A stretch of 64,000 nucleotides of DNA from assembly GCF_002240355.1 (NCBI RefSeq), contig NZ_CP016353.1, positions 1,042,501-1,106,500 of the forward strand, read 5' to 3'. The notes under the pieces are model-generated. The model made no database searches. It was given only the letters and a program-made list of their open reading frames with translations, and had not been told where the DNA came from. Below are positions 1 through 9,983 of the stretch, piece by piece. The position numbers were made by a program, and so were the translations under genes. Position 1 is the stretch's first letter, and each line of letters starts with the position of its first letter. The stretch is from Prauserella marina (GTDB taxonomy: Bacteria > Actinomycetota > Actinomycetes > Mycobacteriales > Pseudonocardiaceae).

Positions 1-1140
<1,140 letters not shown>

Positions 1141-1168
1141 AGCTGCTACGCACTCACTCTACGATTCT

Positions 1169-1223
1169 GAAACACCACACCCACCCCACCACAGTGGTGG
1201 AACCCGGGGTGTGTGTTTGTTTC
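1169..1223 (+). other. rRNA processing stem between 23S and 5S
   Basis: The spacer holds two complementary arms, GAAACACCACACCC (1169-1182) and GGGTGTGTGTTTGTTTC (1207-1223), which can close a long imperfect helix. Such helices in rrn spacers are typical substrates for pre-rRNA processing; that role is inferred. Confidence 0.45.
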
Positions 1224-1229
1224 ATAGTG

Positions 1230-1347
1230 TTTCGGTGGTCATAGCGGTGGGGCCACGCCCGGTCCCATTCCGAACCCGGAAGCTAAGCCCACCAGCGCCG
1301 ATGGTACTGCACCCGAAGGGGTGTGGGAGAGTAGGACACCGCCGAAC
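1230..1347 (+). rRNA. rrf: 5S ribosomal RNA
   Basis: About 118 nt with the typical 5S core: ggtggtcatagcggtgggg at the 5' side, cccattccgaacccggaag in loop B/C, and the closing strand with gagagtaggacaccgcc. It is the last gene of the rrn operon and is followed at once by an intrinsic terminator. Ends are accurate to a few bases. Confidence 0.95.
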
Positions 1348-1357
1348 AAAAATTGAG

Positions 1358-1405
1358 AAGAGGGCCGAGAATCGCTGAACAGCGATTCTCGGCCCTCTTT
1401 TTTTT
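1358..1405 (+). terminator. rrn operon intrinsic terminator
   Basis: Perfect inverted repeat with arms AGGGCCGAGAATCGCTG (1361-1377) and its complement (1380-1396), extended by AAG/CTT, then a run of eight T. A textbook rho-independent terminator closing the rRNA operon. Confidence 0.95.
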
Positions 1406-1525
1406 GTCTTCGTTTCCTTGAAGAAGGCGTTCTTTCGGTGATCGTGTGTGAGTCTCCACGTCGCCGGTAAGAATGGCGGTCCGCGGATCGAGAATCGCGC
1501 TCCCGGACCCCGTAGGCTGGGTCGG

Positions 1526-2281
1526 GTGAGTATGCCGCGACTGCTGGTCATTCAGCCTGACGCCTCAGACCCTGTCGGACCGCTTGGTGAGTGGTTCGCC
1601 GAGGCGGGTGCGGAACTGGATGTGCGTCTACCGCCGATCGATGCCTTGCCTGCTGATCTTGCTGGCTACCAGGGACTGGTGTGTCTCGGGGGCGGGATGA
1701 ACGCCGAGGATGATACGCGTTATCCGTGGCTGGCCGATGTACGGCGCCTGCTGAGGGAGGCCGTCGGCGCCAATCTGCCGACTCTCGGGGTGTGCCTCGG
1801 GGCGCAGCTTCTCACCGTCGCCACGGGAGGGAAGGTGGCTCCGGGCCAAGACGGCCCGGAGGCCGGCGCGAGTCTCGTCGCGAAGAAGGACGCGGCTTGG
1901 AAGGATCCGCTGTTCGCGGACCTGCCGTTGATGCAGGATGTGCTGCAATTCCACCAGGATGTCATCGACCGGCTCCCCGTGAGGGCAGAACTGCTGGCGT
2001 CGTCGCCCCGTTATCCGAATCAGGCTTACCGGTATGGCCGCTGTGGGTACGCACTCCAGTTCCATATAGAAACCACGCCCGATGTGGTCCGTGAGTGGGT
2101 CAAAAGTGCGCCGGACGTCGCGGCGAGCGCGTCCGAAGGCGCTTTCACCGACGAAAGACTGGCTGAGGCACATGCCGATATCGCCGAGACCTGGCAACCT
2201 TTCGCGGAGCGATTCGTCCGCCTCGCGGCAGGCGATATCGAACCGGCGACCGACCAGCCCCACACCCTCCCCTTGGTATGA
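1526..2281 (+). CDS. type 1 glutamine amidotransferase
   Basis: About 251 aa, class I glutamine amidotransferase (GMP-synthase-like GATase1 fold). The nucleophile elbow is GVCLGAQLL (Cys near residue 86 from the chosen start) and the His/Glu pair sits in ALQFHIETTPD near 185. A glycine-rich VCLGGGMNAEDD forms the oxyanion side. Free-standing members are often annotated as GMP synthase-like; the ammonia acceptor is not predictable here. Start: the GTG at 1526 lies 7 nt after the -10-like TAGGCT (1513-1518), a leaderless layout; ATG 1532 is the alternative. It lies between the rrn terminator and glnE, so a nitrogen-metabolism role is tempting but unproven. Confidence 0.85.
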   Translation: MSMPRLLVIQPDASDPVGPLGEWFAEAGAELDVRLPPIDALPADLAGYQGLVCLGGGMNAEDDTRYPWLADVRRLLREAVGANLPTLGVCLGAQLLTVATGGKVAPGQDGPEAGASLVAKKDAAWKDPLFADLPLMQDVLQFHQDVIDRLPVRAELLASSPRYPNQAYRYGRCGYALQFHIETTPDVVREWVKSAPDVAASASEGAFTDERLAEAHADIAETWQPFAERFVRLAAGDIEPATDQPHTLPLV

Positions 2282-2294
2282 CCTCCCACCCTGC

Positions 2295-2343
2295 GAGCAA
2301 GGGAGCTTTGCTACCGCCACGCGGCAGCAAAGCTCCCTTGCTC
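2295..2343. repeat. 49-bp palindromic repeat, copy 1
   Basis: Left arm GAGCAAGGGAGCTTTGCT (2295-2312), 13-nt centre, right arm its exact complement (2326-2343). The centre adds a partial inner stem (ACCG/CGGC), leaving a 5-nt loop. It lies between the amidotransferase and glnE, both on the plus strand. There is no T-run, so it is not a canonical terminator. Four further copies occur in the window. Confidence 0.95.
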
Positions 2344-2397
2344 ACGCACGGCGGGTTTGGTGTGGCTGTCATGTCCAGCTGACTACGGTGGTGGGCG

Positions 2398-5370
2398 ATG
2401 GTAGAGCGTGCACGACCGACCGCTTCGGCGGCGAGGTTCGGCTTCACCGACGAGCGAGCCGCCGCGGACCTGCGAATGCTCGGGTTCTGGGACGAAGCAG
2501 GACCCGTGCCCGGTTGCGAGCAGATACTGACGGCATTCTCCCGGGCGCCGGACCCGGATCTCGCACTGCGGGCTATCGACCGGATCAAGACTGCCGACGA
2601 GACCGGTTGGCCCGAGTTGTCTCGTGCCCTGCGAGCTGATCCCGTATTGCGTGCCCAACTGTTCGCCGTGCTGGGCACCTCGGGCGCACTGGCTGACTTT
2701 CTCGTCAACACACCGGAAGAATGGCGCAGGCTGACAGCGGGATCCGGCACCCCCAGCGATGAATACACCGCCGAACTCACTCAAGCGATGGCGCACGATG
2801 GCGCCTCCCTGACCGGCGCCGCGGCGGAACAAGCTCTCCGCAAGGCGTATCGCGGGTTGCTCCTGGAGATCGCCGCCGACGATCTCGCGCATACCGTCGA
2901 CCCCGCTCTCGACCAGCCCTCCTACGCGCAAACGACAGGCGCGCTCACGCAGCTCGCCGATGCCGCGCTACGAGCCGGTCTTGGCGTCGCCGAACAGGAA
3001 CTGCGCGGCCCGACAGGCGCCACTCTGGCCGTCATCGCGATGGGAAAATGCGGCGGCCGCGAACTGAATTACGTCAGCGACGTCGACGTCGTCTTCGTCG
3101 GCGAGGGTGACCTCCAGATCGCGACTCGGTTGGCCGCGGCGATGATGCGCATCGTCGGCAGAGCCTGTTTCGAGGTCGATGCCGCGTTACGCCCGGAGGG
3201 CAAAGCGGGCGCACTTGTTCGCACTCTTGAGGGCCACGAGGCCTATTACCAGAAATGGGCTCGTACGTGGGAGTTTCAAGCTCTGCTCAAGGCGAGACCA
3301 GTCGCAGGCGATGTCGAACTCGGCAACCGGTACACGGAACTTGTCGCCCCCATGGTCTGGTCGGCGTCCGCGCGAGAGAACTTCGTGACCGATGTCCAGC
3401 AGATGCGTCGCAGGGTCGAGCGCCACGTACCCGCTGACATCGCCGACCGAGAACTGAAACTCGGCCGCGGCGGCCTTCGCGACGTGGAGTTCGCCGTGCA
3501 GCTCCTACAGCTCGTGCACGGCCGCGTCGATACCGCGATTCGATCGGCTTCAACGATAGAAGCGTTGGAGGAGCTCGGAGCGGGCGGCTACGTGGGGCGG
3601 GCTGATGCTGTCGAACTTCGGGTGTCCTACGAGTTCCTTCGCACTCTCGAACACCGGTTGCAGCTACGGGGACTGCTGCGAACGCACCTGTTCCCCGAAT
3701 TCGATGACAGCGCACAATTGCGCTGGCTCGCCAGGGCGAGCGGAGTGCGCCCACTACGCGGAAAATCCGAAGCCGCTCATCTCGTCGCGGAGTACCGCAG
3801 ACACGTCCAGCGTGTTCGCCGATTGCACGAGAAGCTGTTCTACCGACCGCTGCTGGAAGCGGTAGCGAGAGTCCCCACCGCCGTCCTCCGGCTCACTACC
3901 GACCAGGCGAAGAGTCGGCTCCACGCCCTTGGCTATGCGGCGCCGGACGGCGCCTTGCAGCACATCCGGTCTCTTACCTCGGGCGTTTCCCGGCGCGCCG
4001 CGATTCAGCAGGCTTTACTGCCCATGCTGCTGGATCTCCTCGCCGATACACCTGACCCCGACGGCGGTCTCCTCGCCTACCGGCGAGTGTCGGAAGCGTT
4101 GGCCGATACCCCGTGGTATCTACGCGTTCTCCGTGACGAGGCCGCTGTCGTCGAACAGTTGGCGATGCTGCTGGGAACGTCGAAGCTCGTTCCCGATCTG
4201 CTTGTCAGGGCACCCGAGGTCCTGCACATGCTTGGCGAGTCCGAGCGGCTCACCGCGCGGACACCGGAAGAAGTGGCGACGTCGTTGCGGGCGGCGGCGC
4301 GGCGGCAGCCGGGGCTCAAAGCCGCCGTCACCGCGGCCAGATCGTTGCGACGGCATGAACTTCTTCGTGTCGCGTGTGCGGATCTGCTCGGCCTGCTGGA
4401 TGTTCCCGCCGTGTGCGGCGCGCTGTCGTCGGTGTGGGCGGCTGTGTTGCAGAGCGCGTTGGCGGCGTCGATCCGGCAGAAGAGCGCTGACATCGGGAGC
4501 GAGCCCGCGAGGATCGCCGTCATCGGAATGGGACGTCTCGGCGGAGCCGAACTGGGCTACGGTTCTGATGCCGACGTGCTATTCGTGTGCGAGCGGGCCA
4601 ACGGCGCCAGTGACAGTGAGGCGTTGAAGTTCGCCACGTCTGTCGCCGAAACGGTCCGGCAGGTACTCGGCGCCCCCTCACAGGATCCGGCACTGGAGGT
4701 CGACGCCAATCTGCGGCCTGAGGGGCGCAGCGGGCCGCTTGTCCGGACCTTCGATTCCTATCTCGCCTACTACTCGCGTTGGGGCGAGGTGTGGGAAGCG
4801 CAAGCGTTGTTGCGGGCGCGCTTTGTGGCAGGGGACGACGATCTGGGCGCCCGGTTCATCGCGGCCATAGGCCGTTTCCGATACCCCGAAGGCGGCCTCG
4901 ACCCTTCCCGGATACGTGAAGTGCGGCGAATCAAGGCGCGAGTCGAGACAGAGCGCCTGCCGAGGGGCGCCGATCCGACGACCCACGCCAAACTCGGCAG
5001 GGGCGGGCTTGCGGACGTGGAATGGACGGTGCAACTCATGCAACTGCGCCATGCACACGAGGTTCCCGGGTTGCGAACGCCGTCCACACTGGCGGCGTTG
5101 CGTGCCACCGCCGAAGCGCGGCTCGCGGATGAGGCTGAAATCAACTCCCTGACGGAAGCGTGGTTGCTGGCAACGCGGGCTCGCAACGTCGCGATGCTCG
5201 TGCGCGGCAAGCCCGTCGATCAACTTCCGACCTCCGGGCGTGAATTGGCGGCCGCCGCCCGCATCTTCGGCTACTCGGCGGACGACGACCCTGGCGAGTT
5301 CCTCGACTCCTACCGCCGCACCACACGCCGCGCACACGCTGTCGTCGAGCGCCTCTTCTATGAGTCGTGA
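2398..5370 (+). CDS. glnE: bifunctional glutamine synthetase adenylyltransferase/deadenylylase
   Basis: 990 aa, the usual length of GlnE. It adds AMP to, or removes AMP from, a tyrosine of glutamine synthetase and so tunes ammonia assimilation. Two nucleotidyltransferase halves are visible: GKCGGRELNYVSDVDVVFV near residue 216 (deadenylylating half) and GMGRLGGAELGYGSDADVLFV near 711 (adenylylating half). Both carry the G(S/G)-DxD pattern, and each is followed by a DVEWTVQL- or DVEFAVQL-type helical segment. Its substrate glnA is 650 bp downstream on the opposite strand. ATG 2398 follows TACGGT (2384-2389) by 8 nt with no Shine-Dalgarno, so a leaderless start is likely. Confidence 0.96.
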   Translation: MVERARPTASAARFGFTDERAAADLRMLGFWDEAGPVPGCEQILTAFSRAPDPDLALRAIDRIKTADETGWPELSRALRADPVLRAQLFAVLGTSGALADFLVNTPEEWRRLTAGSGTPSDEYTAELTQAMAHDGASLTGAAAEQALRKAYRGLLLEIAADDLAHTVDPALDQPSYAQTTGALTQLADAALRAGLGVAEQELRGPTGATLAVIAMGKCGGRELNYVSDVDVVFVGEGDLQIATRLAAAMMRIVGRACFEVDAALRPEGKAGALVRTLEGHEAYYQKWARTWEFQALLKARPVAGDVELGNRYTELVAPMVWSASARENFVTDVQQMRRRVERHVPADIADRELKLGRGGLRDVEFAVQLLQLVHGRVDTAIRSASTIEALEELGAGGYVGRADAVELRVSYEFLRTLEHRLQLRGLLRTHLFPEFDDSAQLRWLARASGVRPLRGKSEAAHLVAEYRRHVQRVRRLHEKLFYRPLLEAVARVPTAVLRLTTDQAKSRLHALGYAAPDGALQHIRSLTSGVSRRAAIQQALLPMLLDLLADTPDPDGGLLAYRRVSEALADTPWYLRVLRDEAAVVEQLAMLLGTSKLVPDLLVRAPEVLHMLGESERLTARTPEEVATSLRAAARRQPGLKAAVTAARSLRRHELLRVACADLLGLLDVPAVCGALSSVWAAVLQSALAASIRQKSADIGSEPARIAVIGMGRLGGAELGYGSDADVLFVCERANGASDSEALKFATSVAETVRQVLGAPSQDPALEVDANLRPEGRSGPLVRTFDSYLAYYSRWGEVWEAQALLRARFVAGDDDLGARFIAAIGRFRYPEGGLDPSRIREVRRIKARVETERLPRGADPTTHAKLGRGGLADVEWTVQLMQLRHAHEVPGLRTPSTLAALRATAEARLADEAEINSLTEAWLLATRARNVAMLVRGKPVDQLPTSGRELAAAARIFGYSADDDPGEFLDSYRRTTRRAHAVVERLFYES

Positions 5371-5403
5371 CCGATAAACCCTCGACCGCCGCTACCTGGG
5401 CGA

Positions 5404-5452
5404 GAGCAAGGGAGCTTTGCTATCGCCGGACGGCAGCAAAGCTCCCTTGCTC
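5404..5452. repeat. 49-bp palindromic repeat, copy 2
   Basis: Left arm 5404-5421 and right arm 5435-5452 are identical to copy 1. The centre is ATCGCCGGACGGC. It lies between glnE and the thioesterase gene (both plus strand), 33 bp after the glnE stop. Confidence 0.95.
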
Positions 5453-5494
5453 CCGTTCGCGGAGGAGGAGTGGGCCGAACCTAAAGTGGGTCGT

Positions 5495-5926
5495 GTGACT
5501 GAGCATGAATCGTTTCGCGTCCAGCTCAAGGTGCGGCACTACGAGTTGGACAGCCTTGGACACCTGAACCACACCGTCTACCACGGCTATGCCGAGGTCG
5601 CCCGGGTCGAGCTCATGGAGCGTGCGGGAGCCCTGAAGGGCGGGTTGCAGGCGGCTCGGTTGGCGTCCGTCATGCTGGAATCGCACATCAGCTTTCGCCG
5701 GGAACTGCGCGCGGGCGACGCTGTCGACGTGACCTGCGAGGTCAAATTCGGTGACGGCAAGACCTTTCGGATGGACTCCAACATCTACAAGCTGGACGGC
5801 ACGCTGTCAGCCGAAATCACGGCCACTCTCGGCCTGATGGATCTGGAACGCCGCAAACTCGTGGCGGAGCCACGTACCCGGCTTGAGGAAGCGGGGGTCG
5901 ACGTCGACCTTCTGTCCGGCGCGTGA
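5495..5926 (+). CDS. acyl-CoA thioesterase, hotdog fold (4HBT/FadM-like)
   Basis: 143 aa, one hotdog domain. The signature RHYELDSLGHLNHTVYHGYAEVAR, with the catalytic Asp of the D-x-(L/Y)-GHxN motif, is near residues 15-35 and places it with 4-hydroxybenzoyl-CoA/FadM-type thioesterases that hydrolyse acyl-CoA esters; the chain preference cannot be read. GTG 5495 comes 7 nt after TAAAGT (5482-5487). Upstream in-frame sequence runs through repeat copy 2 and is not protein-like, so this start is preferred. The gene converges on glnA. Confidence 0.88.
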   Translation: MTEHESFRVQLKVRHYELDSLGHLNHTVYHGYAEVARVELMERAGALKGGLQAARLASVMLESHISFRRELRAGDAVDVTCEVKFGDGKTFRMDSNIYKLDGTLSAEITATLGLMDLERRKLVAEPRTRLEEAGVDVDLLSGA

Positions 5927-5962
5927 GGACGTCGTCCGCCGACAGCATGCTCACGAAAAGAA

Positions 5963-6003
5963 ACGCCGGTGGCGAGGGCGTTTCCGCTCCTCGTCACCGG
6001 CGT
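5963..6003. terminator. bidirectional hairpin between thioesterase and glnA
   Basis: ACGCCGGTG plus GCGAGG (5963-5977) pairs with CCTCGT plus CACCGGCGT (5989-6003), with one mismatch. It lies between two convergent genes, so it can serve both; there is no strong T-run. Confidence 0.7.
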
Positions 6004-6023
6004 CGCCTGACCGACGGTTCGGG

Positions 6024-7448
<1,425 letters not shown>

Positions 7449-7499
7449 CCTCGGTGACTCCTTCACGTTCGTTGCCGGCGGCAGTACTCTCTTCGGCTA

Positions 7500-7505
7500 A
7501 CGCTA
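7500..7505 (-). promoter_or_regulatory. putative glnA -10 element
   Basis: On the minus strand TAGCGT (7505 to 7500) lies 11 bp downstream of the GlnR-type box and about 50 nt before the glnA start codon, a reasonable -10. The matching -35 would fall inside the box (GTGACGG). Confidence 0.45.
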
Positions 7506-7515
7506 AAAGCGTGGT

Positions 7516-7553
7516 GTTGCCCGACCGTCACCCGTATGTTTCGCCGATGTTAA
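7516..7553 (-). promoter_or_regulatory. GlnR-type nitrogen operator upstream of glnA
   Basis: Reading the minus strand from 7553 down to 7516 gives TTAAC-n6-GAAAC-n6-GTGAC-n6-GCAAC. This matches the actinomycete GlnR box gTnAc-n6-GaAAc-n6-gTnAc-n6-GaAAc in phase, with only two bases off consensus: position 1 of the first half-site and position 2 of the last. It lies about 70 bp before the glnA start codon, where GlnR is known to activate glnA in Streptomyces and Amycolatopsis. No glnR gene is in the window. Confidence 0.85.
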
Positions 7554-7621
7554 CGGGTTGGCGGATATCGGATTAGGAGGCCGGGCGGGCCTTGATTCCG
7601 TCGCCCGCCTACCCTGGACGA

Positions 7622-8107
7622 GTGGCAAGATGGACTGGTGAGTGGCTTTCGTCGCTTTCCGCCGGTGGATACGCCGGCGATCAAGAACCGCCTCGGTGGC
7701 CAGGTGAACACTTAGGGTTACCGCAGGACGGAATCGGTGCCGTCGCGGGCAGTGGGCGACGCTTCGTCGCGCTTCTCGCCGATCTGATTGTCGCGTCTCT
7801 GCTGACCTCCATTTTCATTCGCCCTGACTACGAGAATTTGGCCCGTATGCAGGAATACAACCTGTGGTCTCTCGCGGTGTGGGCCTTTATCACGATAGTT
7901 CCCGCGGCGATCGCCGGTTTCACGCCCGGAATGGCTATGTTCGGCCTCCGCGTCGCGAGGCTCGATGGAGCGAAATTGGTGGGCGCATGGCGAGCTGTCG
8001 TGCGCACAATTCTGACGTTTCTCATCATTCCAGCCGCCGTGCGCAATGCTGACAATCGCGGCTGGCACGATCGGCTGACCAACACCGTCGTCGTCCAAAT
8101 GCGCTGA
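7622..8107 (+). CDS. RDD family membrane protein
   Basis: 161 aa with an RDD domain. GSGRRFVALLADLIVASLLTSIF carries the RxxAxxxD signature near residues 43-65. Two further hydrophobic spans (about 80-100 and 125-145) and the closing NRGWHDRLTNTVVV are typical. Function is unknown; RDD proteins are small membrane proteins, sometimes linked to ion transport. GTG 7622 is 6 nt after TACCCT (7610-7615), a leaderless layout. In mycobacteria an RDD gene also adjoins glnA1. Confidence 0.87.
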   Translation: MARWTGEWLSSLSAGGYAGDQEPPRWPGEHLGLPQDGIGAVAGSGRRFVALLADLIVASLLTSIFIRPDYENLARMQEYNLWSLAVWAFITIVPAAIAGFTPGMAMFGLRVARLDGAKLVGAWRAVVRTILTFLIIPAAVRNADNRGWHDRLTNTVVVQMR

Positions 8108-8113
8108 CCTGGG

Positions 8114-9076
8114 CTACGTGTCCGGATCGTTCCTCGCCGCGGGTGGCGGTCGGCTGGTAGGCCTGTCGAACGCTTGGCGCAGGTCGCCGAGGACCGCGTC
8201 CGGATTCCGGAGAAGCCGAGCCGGGCGGGTCTGGACTACGACGATGCCGGCTGAGGTGAACCGTGCGAGCCTGCTGGTCGTCGCCTGGTAGCCGGCGCTG
8301 GTGAGATGGAAATCGGGCGAATCGACTTCCCAAGCCAGTCCGACGTTCGGCCAGAACGCCTGGGCGGTCCCGAGGACCGCGCCGGTGTCATCGCGGACCT
8401 CCGCGTTCCATTCAGGAGCGGGCAGACCACCACGCTTGACCGCACGCGCCGCCCACGAGTCGGCGGCCGCGCGAACGCCACGCTCCATTTCGCTGATCAC
8501 GATCTTCGGAAGTGCCGACCCGATCGTGGAGCCCTGGTCGAGTTCACGCCGCAGTTCGGCAGGAGTGCACAGACGACGTTGGACCGCGTCGGCGATCATC
8601 TCCCGGATGGCGCGGAGACTGTCCATGCGCCTCGCCGCGTCGACCAGCGCCCGGGCCAGCGGCGCCACGGGCACACCGTTGATGGCCACCGGGTCGGGGA
8701 GGTGGATTGTGCGCTCGATCGTCGCGAACCCGCGGCTGGCTACTCGGCGTTCGTGGGGGATGAGAACGTGCACCCGGGTATCGGGTGGGAGGCGAACGAT
8801 GCCGTGGAGGCGAGCGGCCGCGACACCGGTGAGCATGCCGTTCCGCCCCGCGTGGGTGAGTGCGGCCCAGTTGCGTTGGTGGCGAGTGGGAGCGTTGTTG
8901 GCGAGAACGACAACCCCGGGAATGGGGCGGCGCCATGGGCCGCCGGGGCGGCAGAGGCGGGAAATGGCGGCGTGCGACATGCCGAGCGCGACGAGCGTCG
9001 CCCGTGGCGCGACGCCCCCGGGGAATCGTTCGCGCAGGTTGGCATGGTCGAGCAAGGGTCTTCGAGTCACCCGCAC
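8114..9076 (-). CDS. AbiEi-like protein with degenerate Vsr/DUF559-type C-terminus
   Basis: 320 aa. The N-terminal third (GPWRRPIPGVVVL, then TGVAAARLHGI and RVHVLIPHERR) has the pattern of actinobacterial proteins annotated as AbiEi-family antitoxin-domain proteins. The middle holds PLARALVDAARR. The C-terminal WEVDSPDFHLTSAGYQATTSRLARFTSAGIVVVQ resembles a Vsr/DUF559 nuclease fold but lacks the usual D-R-R run. No toxin partner is adjacent. A paralogue with the same layout lies at 14405-15334. GTG 9070 would be 6 nt after CATGAT and is an alternative start. The gene interrupts the RDD-DUF4191 pairing seen in mycobacteria, which suggests insertion. Confidence 0.7.
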   Translation of the reverse strand: MRVTRRPLLDHANLRERFPGGVAPRATLVALGMSHAAISRLCRPGGPWRRPIPGVVVLANNAPTRHQRNWAALTHAGRNGMLTGVAAARLHGIVRLPPDTRVHVLIPHERRVASRGFATIERTIHLPDPVAINGVPVAPLARALVDAARRMDSLRAIREMIADAVQRRLCTPAELRRELDQGSTIGSALPKIVISEMERGVRAAADSWAARAVKRGGLPAPEWNAEVRDDTGAVLGTAQAFWPNVGLAWEVDSPDFHLTSAGYQATTSRLARFTSAGIVVVQTRPARLLRNPDAVLGDLRQAFDRPTSRPPPAARNDPDT

Positions 9077-9115
9077 ATCATGCGAGCGACCACCGACAGT
9101 TTTCGGGCCATCGCA

Positions 9116-9168
9116 GTGAGCAAGGGAGCTTTGCTGCCGGCGGACGGCAGCAAAGCTCCCTTGCTCAC
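9116..9168. repeat. 49-bp palindromic repeat, copy 3 (arms extended to 20 bp)
   Basis: Arms 9116-9135 and 9149-9168 are perfect (GT/AC added outside the 18-bp core). The inner GCCG/CGGC stem is also perfect, so 24 bp pair around a GCGGA loop. It lies between the start of the AbiEi-like gene and the end of the DUF4191 gene (both minus strand). Confidence 0.95.
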
Positions 9169-9188
9169 GGTTGGAGGCGGGAGGTGAG

Positions 9189-9917
9189 TCAGCGGCGACG
9201 GATCGTGCGCTGGACGTTGCGCATCTTGGCGCCTTGGGGCATGGGGCCCTTCGGCATGGCCGCGCCGCGGGTGCCCAGGGCCGAGAGCTTGGCTTCCAGC
9301 GCGTCGACCTGCTTGGGCTTGAGGTTTCGCGGCAGCTTCATCATGTAGTTCTGTAGCTTCCGCAACGGAACCTGACCCTCGTCATTACCCACGGTGAGGT
9401 CGTAGATCGGGGTCTCGCCGATGAGCCGCGAGATTCGCTTCTTCTCCTGGGCCAGCAGGTTCTTCACGCGATGCGGAGCGCCTTCGGCGACGAGAATGAC
9501 ACCGGGCCCGCCGAGAACCCGGTGCACTGCATCCAGTTGAGTGGTCGCGGCGACTGTCTGCGTCACCCTCCAGCGGCCACGAAGGTTGTCCAGCGCCCAC
9601 GCCGCGGCTCCCGGCTGACCGTCGGCTTTGCTGAACACCGTCTTCTGCACTCGCCGTCCGAAGATGATCACGGCGGCGAGCAGGCCGAGCATGATGCCGA
9701 TCGGCAACAACAACCACGGAATGTTGATCAGCCAGCCGAGTGCGAACACCGCACCACCGACGACCAGGAACGACCCCAGCATCCACGGGATCAGCGCCTT
9801 GTCTTCCTTGCGCTGCATCTTGAACGCCTGAAAGATCTGCCCACGCTTCGCCTTGCCAGCCGCGCGCTTTTCTTTCTTGGCCTGCTTGGCAGCCTCTTTG
9901 TCCAGCTTCTCCGCCAT
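9189..9917 (-). CDS. DUF4191 integral membrane protein
   Basis: 242 aa. A Lys/Arg-rich N-terminus (residues 1-40, many Ala/Lys) is followed by two membrane segments, about 44-62 and 66-86, and a soluble C-terminal domain (RGRWRVTQTVAATTQLDAVHRVLG). The protein ends in a basic tail. It matches the actinobacterial DUF4191 family (mycobacterial Rv2219 type), of unknown function. ATG 9917 follows TATCCT by 8 nt with no ribosome-binding site, so a leaderless start is likely. It is divergent from uvrD2 with a 66-bp gap. Confidence 0.86.
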   Translation of the reverse strand: MAEKLDKEAAKQAKKEKRAAGKAKRGQIFQAFKMQRKEDKALIPWMLGSFLVVGGAVFALGWLINIPWLLLPIGIMLGLLAAVIIFGRRVQKTVFSKADGQPGAAAWALDNLRGRWRVTQTVAATTQLDAVHRVLGGPGVILVAEGAPHRVKNLLAQEKKRISRLIGETPIYDLTVGNDEGQVPLRKLQNYMMKLPRNLKPKQVDALEAKLSALGTRGAAMPKGPMPQGAKMRNVQRTIRRR

Positions 9918-9983
9918 AATTAACCAGGATACGGGCGGCCAGGCGAGCGTGGCTCCGTCGGCCCCCTCTGCGAGGATGCGGCA

